Positions 36,823 to 45,447 of a DNA stretch of 64,000 bases are shown in pieces. Position numbers and translations under genes: made by a program. The stretch spans positions 231,974 to 295,973 of the forward strand of contig NZ_MWUM01000004.1 of assembly GCF_002028455.1 (NCBI RefSeq). Direction: 5' to 3'. Under the pieces are notes generated by a model that saw only the letters and a program-made list of their open reading frames with translations, was not told where the DNA came from and made no database searches. Source of the DNA: Zoogloea sp. LCSB751 (lineage in GTDB: Bacteria > Pseudomonadota > Gammaproteobacteria > Burkholderiales > Rhodocyclaceae). Numbering within the stretch: the first letter of the stretch is position 1; each line of letters opens with the position of its first letter.

Positions 36823-37214
36823 CGGGCGCCCTCCTTCATCACTTCGCACCAGTAGCTCAGTTCCCCATCGCGATAGGGTTCGTAGATCCGCTGCAGCCCG
36901 GTGAAACCGTAGCGACGCCCAACCGGCCGCGGCGGCCACGGATAGCGGGCTTCCTGGATCATCACCGGCTCGTCCTTGCGGTTCCAGAACACCTGAATGC
37001 GCACGCCGGCCAGGTCGGCGGGTTTGTCGCGCAGGAGCACCCGCAACTGGAAGTCGTCGTAGATCGGACGCGGCGCCACAGTGTAGGGCGTGCTCGCAGC
37101 CTCGAATGAAACGTTCTGCGGCGTGCCGTCGTACTCGGCATGGCAGACGATGCGCGGTGCCGCGATGGCCAGCTGTGGGACGACGGCGAACATCAGGATG
37201 AACGGAAAACGCAT
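36819..37214 (-). CDS. Secreted small protein of unknown function, paired with the CapA-like gene
   Basis: 131-residue exported protein. An N-terminal signal (FPFILMFAVVPQLAIAAPRI) is cleaved near residue 20. The mature part has two cysteines (IVCHAEYDG and YWCEVMKEG), perhaps disulfide-bonded, and a proline/aromatic-rich strand (YPWPPRPVGRRYGF). I do not recognise the family. Its stop overlaps the CapA-like start codon, so the two are translationally coupled and probably work together in the periplasm. The ATG at 37214 is used; an in-frame ATG at 37229 is possible. Confidence 0.75.
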   Translation of the reverse strand: MRFPFILMFAVVPQLAIAAPRIVCHAEYDGTPQNVSFEAASTPYTVAPRPIYDDFQLRVLLRDKPADLAGVRIQVFWNRKDEPVMIQEARYPWPPRPVGRRYGFTGLQRIYEPYRDGELSYWCEVMKEGAR

Positions 37215-37230
37215 GGGGCACCCGAGCATG

Positions 37231-37262
37231 AAAAAAGCCGACCGGCTGAGGGCCGGTCGGCT
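37231..37262 (-). terminator. Rho-independent terminator of prpE
   Basis: An 11-bp GC-rich stem (37236-37246 with 37252-37262), a 5-base loop and six consecutive T on the minus strand (37231-37236) follow the prpE stop by about 25 bases. It is a textbook terminator that isolates prpE from the CapA gene pair downstream. Confidence 0.9.
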
Positions 37263-37287
37263 CTGATGGATCAGACGTGATCCAGGC

Positions 37288-39183
37288 TTACTTCGCGCCC
37301 AGCGCCGTCTTGATCTGCTCCAGCGTGGACGGATCCTCGATGGTGGTCAGATCGCCCGGATCGCGGCCTTCCGCCAGCGCCTGGATGGAACGGCGCAGCA
37401 TCTTGCCGGAACGGGTCTTGGGCAGACCGGAGATGAAGTGCACGCGGGCCGGACGGGCGATGGCGCCGAGGCTGCCGTCGACGATCTTCATCACGGCCTT
37501 CTCGAGCTCGGCGACCTTCTCCGGGGTGTCGATGGTGGTCGGGTCCTTGACCACGGCAAAGGCCATCGGCATCTGGCCCTTCAGCTGGTCGGCCACGCCG
37601 ACCACCGCCACTTCGGCGATGGCGGGATGGGACTGCACCGCTTCCTCGATCTCGCGGGTGCCCAGGCGGTGGCCGGCGACGTTGATCACGTCATCGGTAC
37701 GGCCGAGGATCTTGTAGTAACCGGCGTCGTCCTTGATGCCCCAGTCGAAGCTGGAATAGACCAGCGGTTCCTGGAACAGCGTGAAGTAGGTGGACACAAA
37801 ACGCTTGTCGTCGCCCCACACGGTGGACAGGCAGCCGGGCGGCAGCGGCGGCACGACGCCGACGATGCCCTTCTCGTTGGGGCCGCACTCGGAACCGTCG
37901 TCGCGGAACAGGCGTACGTCGTAACCGTACACCGGGAAGCCAGGGGAGCCGAGCTGCACTTCGTGGTGCTCGACGCCGGGCATCAGCGACAGCATCGCCC
38001 AGCCGGTTTCGGTCTGCCAGTAGTGGTCGATGACCTGGATGCCCAGCTCGTCCATCATCCACTGGTGGGAAGTTTCGTCCATCGGCTCGCCGGCACAGTA
38101 CAGGGTGCGCAGCTTGGAGAGGTCGTACTTCTTGAGGAAGGCCGGGTCCTGCTTCTTCAGCACGCGGATCGCGGTCGGCGCGCTGAACATCACGGTGACT
38201 TCGTGGTCCTGGCAGATCTTCCACCAGATGCTGGCGTCGGGGCGCAGCGGCGTGCCTTCGTACATCACGGTGGCCATGCCGGCGATCAGCGGGCCGTAGA
38301 TGATGTAGCTGTGACCAACCACCCAGCCGATGTCGGAGGTGGAGAAGAAGGTCTCGCCCGCGTTGCCGCAGTAGATGTGCTTCATGGACGCGGCCAGCGC
38401 CACGGCGTAACCGCCGGTGTCGCGCTGCACGCCCTTCGGCTTGCCGGTGGTGCCGGAGGTGTACAGGATGTAGCTGGGCTCGGAGGATTCGAGCCAGGTC
38501 ACCGGCACCTCGGCATTGAGGTGCTGCTCGCGCAGGGTGGCGTAATCGACATCACGGCCTTCGACGATGGCCATGTCCTTGTCGAGGCCACGGTTGACCA
38601 TCAGGACGCTGGCGGGCTTGTGCTCGGCCAGGCTGATGGCTTCGTCGAGCAGGTGCTTGTAGGGGACCGGGCGGCCGCCGCGCATGCCGGCGTCGGCGGA
38701 CACGATGACGGTCGGCTTGGCATCGTCGATACGGGTGGCCAGGGAGTGGGAGGCGAAACCGCCGAACACCACCGAGTGGATCGCGCCGATACGCGCACAC
38801 GCCAGCATCGCGAAGCAGGCTTCAGCAATCATCGGCATGTAGATCAGGACGCGGTCGCCCTTCTTGACGCCGAGGCTCTGGTAGATCGCCGCCATGCGCA
38901 TGACTTCGGTGCGCAGCTCGGAGAAGGTGTAAACCTTTTCCTGGTCGGTCTCGGTGGAGATGAAGACCAGCGCCTTGCGATCCGGATGGGTCTCGGCGTG
39001 ACGATCTACTGCGTTGTAGCACAGGTTGGTTTCACCGCCGACGAACCACTTGACGAACGGCGGGTTGGAAAAATCGTAGATCTGGCTGGGCTGCTTGTTC
39101 CAGTGCACCAGCTCGGCCTGTTCGCCCCAGAAGCCGTTGCGGTCTTCGATCGAGCGCTTGTGAAACTCTTGGTATGTAGCCAT
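37288..39183 (-). CDS. prpE: Propionate-CoA ligase PrpE
   Basis: 631-residue acyl-CoA synthetase of the AMP-binding family that activates propionate (or acrylate) to the CoA ester. ATP loop: YTSGTTGKPKGVQRD; adenylate motif: YWQTETGWAM; C-terminal acylation-regulated lysine in SGKMLRRSI. The N-terminal SNPPFVKWFVGGETNLCYN block favours PrpE over acetyl-CoA synthetase, which has a longer N-terminus. It is 84 bases after the receiver/GGDEF gene and ends at a strong terminator. Lysine acetylation may regulate it, as in the family. Confidence 0.92.
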   Translation of the reverse strand: MATYQEFHKRSIEDRNGFWGEQAELVHWNKQPSQIYDFSNPPFVKWFVGGETNLCYNAVDRHAETHPDRKALVFISTETDQEKVYTFSELRTEVMRMAAIYQSLGVKKGDRVLIYMPMIAEACFAMLACARIGAIHSVVFGGFASHSLATRIDDAKPTVIVSADAGMRGGRPVPYKHLLDEAISLAEHKPASVLMVNRGLDKDMAIVEGRDVDYATLREQHLNAEVPVTWLESSEPSYILYTSGTTGKPKGVQRDTGGYAVALAASMKHIYCGNAGETFFSTSDIGWVVGHSYIIYGPLIAGMATVMYEGTPLRPDASIWWKICQDHEVTVMFSAPTAIRVLKKQDPAFLKKYDLSKLRTLYCAGEPMDETSHQWMMDELGIQVIDHYWQTETGWAMLSLMPGVEHHEVQLGSPGFPVYGYDVRLFRDDGSECGPNEKGIVGVVPPLPPGCLSTVWGDDKRFVSTYFTLFQEPLVYSSFDWGIKDDAGYYKILGRTDDVINVAGHRLGTREIEEAVQSHPAIAEVAVVGVADQLKGQMPMAFAVVKDPTTIDTPEKVAELEKAVMKIVDGSLGAIARPARVHFISGLPKTRSGKMLRRSIQALAEGRDPGDLTTIEDPSTLEQIKTALGAK

Positions 39184-39267
39184 CGGATCCTCTCCCTATT
39201 CTTGAATAGTCCAAACCACTTTCAGATTGGTGGGAGCAGTACGTCCGCCTGTTGCAGCGTCTGTCCC

Positions 39268-40446
39268 TTAGTCGTTTTTCTGAAGCATATTCACTCCGGT
39301 TTCTGCGGCGCGGGCGAGGGCTGCCAGCGGCAGACCGGAAGGAATCTCGGATTCTATCAATTCCAGCAGCGGTAAGAGCGTCCGGATGGCATCTGGAAGT
39401 TGTTTGCGCAGATTGGCGTCCAATCCAGTGGTGCGCAGGCGCGCCAGGATCTGGTCGATGCTGACCGGCGCACGGGCCGGCGGCTCGATCATGTCCGCAG
39501 TCACCTCTCCGTCGGCGCCGATCACCCGGTTGCCACCGGCGGCGCGCCCGCTGGCGATGCGCTCCATCGCCACGCCAATCAGGTGGCTGACCGTCTGCAC
39601 CTTGCCGGGCGTGGTCGCGGCCAGACCGATGGTGATCTGGATGCGGATGCGCTCCTCCCGGTAGGTCATCACGATGTGGTCGAAGGCCGCGCGAAGGCGC
39701 ATCGCGAAGGCGCAGGCCCCATCCATGTTGGTGCTCGGCGACACCACCGCGAAGCGCGCCGGCGCCAGTTCGGCGACGGTGTCTTCCTGGCGCAGCTTGG
39801 TGGCGAGGATCTTCGACAGCTTGCGGTTGACCAGCTGCGCCACGTGGGCGCCATAGCGTGCCACCAGCGCATCGAAATGGTCGATCTCGATGACCATCAC
39901 CGACACGTCGGCGTGGCGGCGCTGGGCCAGCGAAAGCTCCTGCGCCGCGTGGTAATGGAGGTAGGACGGCGTGGCGAGGCCGGAGGTGGGGTCCACCGGG
40001 CTCGCACTGGCCAGCGCCGCCCGGCTCTCCTCCAGATCCCGTTGGGTGCGGGCGAGCTGGGTCAACGCCTCCAGACGGGCCAGCAGCTCCACGTTGCCGA
40101 TGCTCTTCGAGATGAAATCGGTGGCGCCGGCACTTTTGGCACGGACCCGCACGTCGGGTTCGTCGTCGCCGGAGATCACCACCACCGGCAAGGTATTGAT
40201 GCGCGAGATGCGCGAGCCGCGGATGCGTTCCAGCAGGCCGTAGCCGTCCAGGTTGGGCATGCCGATGTCGGTAATGACGGCCTGAATGGTCGGATCGACC
40301 ATCAGGGTCTGCCAGCCGGCCTCCCCGTCTGCTTCCTCGCGCACCTCGAAGCGGTCCCGTATGTGCCGGATGATGGAAGCCCGCACCATCCGGGAATCGT
40401 CGATGATCAAGACCCGTGGCAGGGTCTGCTCGCTGTCGTCGCTCAT
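39268..40446 (-). CDS. Response regulator with degenerate GGDEF domain
   Basis: 392-residue protein. Residues 1-125 are a receiver (DD near 16, phospho-acceptor D60 in VITDIGMPN, K in DFISKSIG). Residues about 150-320 form a GGDEF-like domain, but the active-site motif is AELAPARFAVV instead of GGDEF, so it probably does not make c-di-GMP. It may instead bind a nucleotide or a partner. A roughly 70-residue C-terminal tail is unique. It lies between acuI and prpE on the same strand, 27 bases after acuI, and may tune propionate metabolism, though that is inference. Confidence 0.85.
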   Translation of the reverse strand: MSDDSEQTLPRVLIIDDSRMVRASIIRHIRDRFEVREEADGEAGWQTLMVDPTIQAVITDIGMPNLDGYGLLERIRGSRISRINTLPVVVISGDDEPDVRVRAKSAGATDFISKSIGNVELLARLEALTQLARTQRDLEESRAALASASPVDPTSGLATPSYLHYHAAQELSLAQRRHADVSVMVIEIDHFDALVARYGAHVAQLVNRKLSKILATKLRQEDTVAELAPARFAVVSPSTNMDGACAFAMRLRAAFDHIVMTYREERIRIQITIGLAATTPGKVQTVSHLIGVAMERIASGRAAGGNRVIGADGEVTADMIEPPARAPVSIDQILARLRTTGLDANLRKQLPDAIRTLLPLLELIESEIPSGLPLAALARAAETGVNMLQKND

Positions 40447-40473
40447 GCTGGGACTCGCTGGATAAATGAATCT

Positions 40474-41481
40474 TCAGGGGTTTACGGCAATCACCGTACG
40501 CCCCTTGACCCGGCCGGCGATGAAGTCGTCGAACACGCCGGGCAGTTCGGCAAACGGCACGGTCCGGGTCATCTCGTGAAGATGGCGCGGCTTGAGGTCG
40601 GACGCCAGACGCTGCCAGACCGTGGCACGGGTCGGGAAACCGATGTAGCCCGAGTCCACACCAAGCAGGCTGACTCCGCGCAGGATGAACGGGAACACCG
40701 TGGTGTTGAGGGTGATGCTCTGCGCGTTGCCGATGCTCGCCACCGTGCCGGCCTGTTTCATCGTGGACAGCACCCAGCTGAGGATGTCACCGCCCACGTT
40801 GTCCACCGCACCGGCCCACAAGCCGGCATCGAGGGGGCGCGTCTTGGCCGGATCGATGGTGTCGCGCAGGCGGATCTCGGCGGCACCGAGATCCTTGAGG
40901 TATGCCTCTTCATGCGCCTTGCCGGTCAGGGCGACCACGTGGTAGCCGAGCCCGGCCAGCATATCGATGGCCAGGCCGCCGACGCCACCGCTGGCGCCGG
41001 TGACGATCACCGGACCGTTGTCGGGACGCAGGCCGTTGTCCTCCATCCGGACCACACCCAGCGCCGCCGTGAAGCCGGCGGTGCCAAGGGCCATGGCCTC
41101 GAAGAGGCTCAGCCCCGCGGGGAGCGGCACCACCCAGCCGGCCGGCACTCGCGCGTACTCGGCGTAACCGCCGTGATGGGCCACGCCGATGTCGAAACTG
41201 GTCGCGATGACCTCGTCACCCGCCTTGAAGCGCGGATCGCTGCTTTCCACCACCGTACCCGACAGGTCGATACCGCCGACGCAGGGGAAGCGGCGGATGA
41301 TCTTGCCGGCCCCCGTCGCGGCCAGCGCGTCCTTGTAGTTCACGCTGGAATAAGCCACCTTGATAAGGACCTCGCCGGCATCGAGCACATCGGCGGCAAG
41401 GGTCTCCATCGCGGCGGAAACCTTGCGGTTCTCGTCCTGGCGGATCACATAGGCCTTGAAGGGGGAAAGGGGGGTGGTCAT
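40474..41481 (-). CDS. acuI: Acrylyl-CoA reductase AcuI (YhdH/YhfP-type MDR)
   Basis: 335-residue zinc-independent medium-chain reductase that converts acrylyl-CoA to propionyl-CoA with NADPH. The N-terminal SVNYKDALAATGAGKI is the family signature. The nucleotide fold is VIVTGASGGVGGLAIDML. The IDLSGTVV block and a C-terminal VKGRTVIAVNP also match YhdH/YhfP. Its product feeds the same pool as PrpE two genes downstream, suggesting a pathway from acrylate or 3-hydroxypropionate to propionyl-CoA. It is divergent from the HDOD gene. Confidence 0.88.
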   Translation of the reverse strand: MTTPLSPFKAYVIRQDENRKVSAAMETLAADVLDAGEVLIKVAYSSVNYKDALAATGAGKIIRRFPCVGGIDLSGTVVESSDPRFKAGDEVIATSFDIGVAHHGGYAEYARVPAGWVVPLPAGLSLFEAMALGTAGFTAALGVVRMEDNGLRPDNGPVIVTGASGGVGGLAIDMLAGLGYHVVALTGKAHEEAYLKDLGAAEIRLRDTIDPAKTRPLDAGLWAGAVDNVGGDILSWVLSTMKQAGTVASIGNAQSITLNTTVFPFILRGVSLLGVDSGYIGFPTRATVWQRLASDLKPRHLHEMTRTVPFAELPGVFDDFIAGRVKGRTVIAVNP

Positions 41482-41631
41482 ACGCTTCTCCTCGTTGCCG
41501 GGCGCCGGAATGGCACCTCCTGTTGGTTATCGGTCGATTATAGCCCTGCCGACCTGACGCCAAGCCGCGCCACGCCTCAATACCACAGGCAAAATGCCGT
41601 AAATGGATTCATCGCCCGCAGGAATAACAAC

Positions 41632-42519
41632 ATGGCCCTGATCAACGTCCCCTTCGAGACCCTGGATTCCTACATCGCGTTCTTCAGCCAGCAGCCTCTG
41701 CCCGTCCTCAAGCATACGGTGAAGGAGCTGCAGGCGATGCGTGAGCGGGAGGAGCACATCAATGGCCGCACCGTGGCCGCGCTGGTGCTGGGCGATCCGA
41801 TGATGACCCTGCGGGTACTGATTCATCTCGAGGAAAACCGGCGCGCCCGTCAGAACCACGACATCACGACCATCGAACGGGCGGTCATGATGATGGGCAT
41901 CTCGCCCTTCCTGAAGGCATTTTCCGATCTGCCGACCATCGAGGGGCAGATCGCCGCCTACCCGAAGGCCCTGGTCGGCCTGCTGAAAGTCATCAGCCGT
42001 GCCCGCCGTGCAGCACGCTACGCCCGCGACTGGGCCATCGTACGCCACGACCTGGACGTGGACGAGATCACCGTCGCGGCCCTGCTGTCCGAAGTGACGG
42101 AAATCCTGTGCTGGTGTTTTGCGCCCAATCTGACCTACCAGGTCTACGAGATGCAGCACATCGACCGGACCCTGCGCTCGGCCTCCGCCCAGAAGTCGAT
42201 CTTCAACTTCTCGGCGCGGGAGCTGCAGCTGGCCCTGGTGCACCACTGGCGCCTGCCCGAGCTGCTGGTGTCCATGCTGGACGAACGGCAGATCGAAAAC
42301 CCACGGGTGCGCACCGTTCAACTGGCCAACAGCCTGGCCCGCCACACGGCGCTCGGCTGGGACGATCCGGCGATTCCCGACGACCTCAGCGCAATCACCG
42401 AGTTGCTGCACATCAACCGGGAGACGCTGCTCAGCCGACTGTCCGTGCCCCACGAAGCCGTCGAAACGCTGCTCGGCGCAGGCGGAGATCCTTTGGGGGC
42501 GATGCCGCCGCCCCTCTGA
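41632..42519 (+). CDS. HDOD-domain signalling protein
   Basis: 295-residue protein built largely of one HDOD domain (about residues 15-235): VKELQAMREREEHINGRTVA near the start, VLGDPMMTLRVLIHLE, then IERAVMMMGISPFLKAF. HDOD proteins are non-catalytic relatives of HD phosphohydrolases that act in stress and two-component signalling. The region from 240 on is not recognised. The ATG at 41632 has AGGAA at proper spacing; the long upstream frame runs antisense through two genes and is not used. It converges on uup with only 6 bases between stop codons. Confidence 0.82.
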   Translation: MALINVPFETLDSYIAFFSQQPLPVLKHTVKELQAMREREEHINGRTVAALVLGDPMMTLRVLIHLEENRRARQNHDITTIERAVMMMGISPFLKAFSDLPTIEGQIAAYPKALVGLLKVISRARRAARYARDWAIVRHDLDVDEITVAALLSEVTEILCWCFAPNLTYQVYEMQHIDRTLRSASAQKSIFNFSARELQLALVHHWRLPELLVSMLDERQIENPRVRTVQLANSLARHTALGWDDPAIPDDLSAITELLHINRETLLSRLSVPHEAVETLLGAGGDPLGAMPPPL

Positions 42520-42525
42520 AAATGC

Positions 42526-44433
42526 TCACTTGCCTGTGCCGCGGGACTCTAGTTCCTCCCAGCGCAGCATGGCGGCCTCGATCTCACCTTCCAATGCCTG
42601 CAAGCGCGTATTGAGGGTTGGTACGTCCTGCGGTGCGTCCCGGTAAGTGGCCGGATCGTTGAGGCGGGCCTGGATGCTCCCCTGCTCCTCTTCCAGCGCC
42701 GCGATCCGGTCCGGCAGAGCTTCCAGCTCCCGTTGCTCCTTCCAGCTCAGCTTGACCGGCTTCGCCGCCTGCGGCGTGGGCTCTTCCTTTTTCGGCGGAA
42801 CCGGCTTCGGCGCCGATGCCGGCTTGGTGACCTCTGGGGCGGGACGCACGCGCAACCAGTCTTCGTAACCGCCGGCGTATTCCTTCCAGTTGCCGTTGCC
42901 TTCCGCGGCAATCACCTGGGTCACCACATTGTCGAGGAAGGCCCGGTCGTGGCTGACCAGGAACACCGTGCCGTCGTACTGGGCGAGCAGGTCCTCCAGC
43001 AGGTCGAGAGTCTCGATGTCGAGGTCGTTGGTCGGCTCGTCGAGCACCAGCACATTGGCCGGACGGGCGAACAGGCGGGCCAGCAGCAGGCGGTTGCGTT
43101 CGCCCCCGGACAGGGACTTGACCGGCGAACGGGCCCGTTGCGGCGAGAACAGGAAGTCCTCCAGGTAACCGATGACGTGGGTCCGGTGGCCGGCGATTTC
43201 CACGTAGTCGGAGCCCGGGCTGATGACTTCCGTCAGCGGCGCCTCGGGGTCCAGTTGGGCGCGCAACTGGTCGAAGTAGGCCACCGTCTGGCGCGTGCCG
43301 CGCTTGATCGTGCCCTCGTCGGCTTCGAGCTCGCCGAGGATCAGTTTAAGCAACGTGGTCTTGCCGGCGCCATTGGGGCCGATCAGGCCGATGCGGTCGC
43401 CGCGCAGGATGCGCGTCGAGAAATCGCGGACAATCTGGCGCTCACCGAAGCGCTTGTTCACATGGGTCAGCTCGGCCACCAGCTGGCCGCTGCCCTCGCC
43501 CCGGTCCAGCGCCAGCTTGACGTTGCCGAAACGGTCCCGACGCGCGCTGCGCTCCTTGCGCAAGGCTTCCAGCCGGCGCACGCGGCCCTCATTACGGGTC
43601 CGCCGTGCCTCGACGCCTTTCCGGATCCACACCTCCTCCTGCGCCAGCAGCTTGTCGAAGCGCGCATTGGCCTTTTCCTCGGCATCGAGCTGCTCCGCCT
43701 TGCGCAGCTGGTAGTCGCTGAAGCGGCCCGGGAAGCTGCTCAGCGCGCCGCGGTCGAGCTCGACGATGCGGGTTGCCACATGATCGAGGAAGACCCGGTC
43801 GTGGGTGATCACCACCACTGCGCCAGGAAAATCGCGGATCAGCCCCTCGAGCCACAGGATGCCGTCGATGTCCAGGTGGTTGGTCGGTTCGTCGAGCAAC
43901 AGTATTTCGGGTTCGCCGACCAGCGCGCGGGCCAGCGCCACCCGCTTGATGCCACCGCCGGACAGGCTGCCGACAACCGCCTCGCCCGACAACTTGAGCT
44001 GGGCCAGCACCTGCTCGACGCGCTGTTCGAGACGCCAGGCCTGGGCATCCTCGACGCGGTGCTGGAGTTCTTCCAGCCGCGCCAGATTCGCCGCGCTGGC
44101 ATCGTCGGCCACCGCCAGCATGGCCTCGTGGTAGTCCACCAACAGGCGGGCCACGTCGCCGAGACCATCGGCAACAGTTTCAAACACCGTGCGCTCCAGC
44201 GGGAAGTCCGCCTCCTGGGGCACATAGGCCACCCGCGCCCCAGGCTGCCGCCACAGGCGCCCGTCGTCCAGCATCGCCTGACCGGCCAGCGCCTTCAGCA
44301 GGCTCGACTTGCCGCTGCCGTTGCGACCGATCAGCGCAACCCTCTCACCGGGGTCGAGCTGGAAACTAGCCTTGTCGAGCAAGGCGACGTGGCCGAAGGC
44401 GAGGCAGGCATCATCGAGGGTGATCAGCGGCAT
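42526..44433 (-). CDS. uup: ABC-F ATPase Uup
   Basis: 635-residue cytoplasmic ABC-F protein with two ABC domains and no membrane part. Domain 1 has GRNGSGKSSLLKAL and SLSGGGIKRVALARAL. Domain 2 has GPNGAGKTTLLKLI and SLSGGERNRLLLARL. The C-terminal region from about 550 is a charged coiled coil (VKLSWKEQRELEALPDRI), characteristic of Uup, which acts on ribosomes or branched DNA. It is a single gene convergent with the HDOD gene. Confidence 0.92.
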   Translation of the reverse strand: MPLITLDDACLAFGHVALLDKASFQLDPGERVALIGRNGSGKSSLLKALAGQAMLDDGRLWRQPGARVAYVPQEADFPLERTVFETVADGLGDVARLLVDYHEAMLAVADDASAANLARLEELQHRVEDAQAWRLEQRVEQVLAQLKLSGEAVVGSLSGGGIKRVALARALVGEPEILLLDEPTNHLDIDGILWLEGLIRDFPGAVVVITHDRVFLDHVATRIVELDRGALSSFPGRFSDYQLRKAEQLDAEEKANARFDKLLAQEEVWIRKGVEARRTRNEGRVRRLEALRKERSARRDRFGNVKLALDRGEGSGQLVAELTHVNKRFGERQIVRDFSTRILRGDRIGLIGPNGAGKTTLLKLILGELEADEGTIKRGTRQTVAYFDQLRAQLDPEAPLTEVISPGSDYVEIAGHRTHVIGYLEDFLFSPQRARSPVKSLSGGERNRLLLARLFARPANVLVLDEPTNDLDIETLDLLEDLLAQYDGTVFLVSHDRAFLDNVVTQVIAAEGNGNWKEYAGGYEDWLRVRPAPEVTKPASAPKPVPPKKEEPTPQAAKPVKLSWKEQRELEALPDRIAALEEEQGSIQARLNDPATYRDAPQDVPTLNTRLQALEGEIEAAMLRWEELESRGTGK

Positions 44434-44586
44434 GGTGCAAATAGTAAGACTGCAGAAGGGGCTGGATTCTACCTCGCGGCAGCGGCCTTCCGCCGGCCAT
44501 ATGGCTTTCGCGCATGGGGAGTGCAGCGCGCTTACCGATCACACGTTGAAAAGAACAGCACCGCAAAAATTTTCTTCACAAGCCTG

Positions 44587-44632
44587 TTGACGAAAACAGT
44601 TCTCAGCTATTTAATAGGAACCGTTCTCATTA
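44587..44632 (+). promoter_or_regulatory. hemP promoter with overlapping Fur box
   Basis: A -35 box TTGACG (44587-44592), 17 bases and a -10 box TTTAAT (44610-44615) are followed by an expected start near 44622. TAATAGGAA, 3 bases, TTCTCATTA (44612-44632) is an inverted repeat of Fur-box type and covers the -10 box and start point. Iron-bound Fur would repress hemP and the genes after it. Confidence 0.75.
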
Positions 44633-44646
44633 GCATTCATGTCCAA

Positions 44647-44838
44647 GTGGAAAACCTTAACGCTCCGGCCCAGCTCCCGTCCTCCGACGCAGCAATCAAT
44701 GCCGACGCCGGCCAGTTCGAGTCGCCGATCCGGAGCAAGGATCTCTTCAACGAGCGCAGCTGCGTGTTCATCGAGCATGAAGGCATGATTTATGCGCTTC
44801 GTGCAACACGTGCAGGCAAACTGATACTGACAAAATGA
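44647..44838 (+). CDS. hemP: Hemin uptake protein HemP
   Basis: 63-residue protein of the HemP family, small iron-regulated proteins linked to haem uptake. The family core is visible as SKDLFNERSCVFIEHEGMIY followed by ALRATRAGKLILTK, with the conserved last residues. The GTG at 44647 is used because it is the first start after the predicted promoter, although no good ribosome-binding sequence is seen. It is the head of a Fur-controlled cluster with a membrane microprotein and bfd. Confidence 0.85.
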   Translation: MENLNAPAQLPSSDAAINADAGQFESPIRSKDLFNERSCVFIEHEGMIYALRATRAGKLILTK

Positions 44839-45005
44839 CGACATCCGCCCGACTCCGCCATCGCGACGGCCTTCCCGGCCACTGGACCGAACCCAGCGGC
44901 GAGCGCCCGCTGTCTCCCGCCGGCCTCGCAGCCCTGTTGTGCCTTGGCATCGCCGGCTGTATCACGGCAGCGAGCCTTGTATTGCGCCTCTATCCCATCG
45001 TCTGA
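44835..45005 (+). CDS. 56-residue membrane microprotein in the hemP cluster
   Basis: A short gene whose ATG overlaps the hemP stop (ATGA), indicating translational coupling. The product has a basic N-terminus (TTSARLRHRDGLPGHW) and one hydrophobic helix, about residues 28-50 (LAALLCLGIAGCITAASLVL), with one Cys in a GAGC-like setting. I do not recognise a family. It may be an iron-stress microprotein or haem-uptake helper; this is inferred from coupling and the Fur box only. Confidence 0.65.
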   Translation: MTTSARLRHRDGLPGHWTEPSGERPLSPAGLAALLCLGIAGCITAASLVLRLYPIV

Positions 45006-45044
45006 GCAACCCACCTCAATCCCGGGTGTGAAGGAAACAAGACA

Positions 45045-45275
45045 ATGTACGTTTGCATCTGTCGTGCAGTGACTGAAAAGCACATCGAATCCGCCGTCCA
45101 GGCCGGTGCGCGGCGTTTGCGCGATCTGCGGGAACAGCTCGGCGTAACGGAAGAATGCGGACGGTGCGCCAAGTGCGCCAAGCAGTGTCTCGATGGGGCT
45201 GTCGAGCAGGCCTGCGCGTCCACCTGTGGCAGCGTTGTCGATTACGCCTACACGCCACTGCAGATCGCGGCCTGA
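45045..45275 (+). CDS. bfd: Bacterioferritin-associated ferredoxin Bfd
   Basis: 76-residue [2Fe-2S] protein. The four ligands are C4, C6 (YVCICRAV), C38 and C41 (EECGRCAKC), the Bfd spacing. Bfd reduces bacterioferritin to release iron under starvation, consistent with its place 40 bases behind the Fur-controlled hemP pair. It is slightly longer than E. coli Bfd (64 residues). No bacterioferritin gene is in the window. Confidence 0.92.
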   Translation: MYVCICRAVTEKHIESAVQAGARRLRDLREQLGVTEECGRCAKCAKQCLDGAVEQACASTCGSVVDYAYTPLQIAA

Positions 45276-45447
45276 GATTTCCCTCACGATGGCCTGGTGC
45301 ATCCGGGCGGATGTGCCAGCCTATGGTGGGCACGCCCCACCAATTACCGACCAAAAGTTTTTAGCCTGACGCGATAAAGCCGGTGGCAGATGTGGGGTAT
45401 ATCGGTTATCTTTATGGGCCCATCAAAATTTACCCGGGCCCAGCGAC

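Noticed and set aside
39400..42519. 1039-residue plus-strand frame covering the GGDEF and acuI genes
   Set aside because: Only its last 295 codons (HDOD protein) make sense; the rest is antisense to conserved genes.
45414..45423. ATGGGCCCAT palindrome as a TetR operator
   Set aside because: A 10-base palindrome of this GC content can occur by chance, and there is no second copy to support it.
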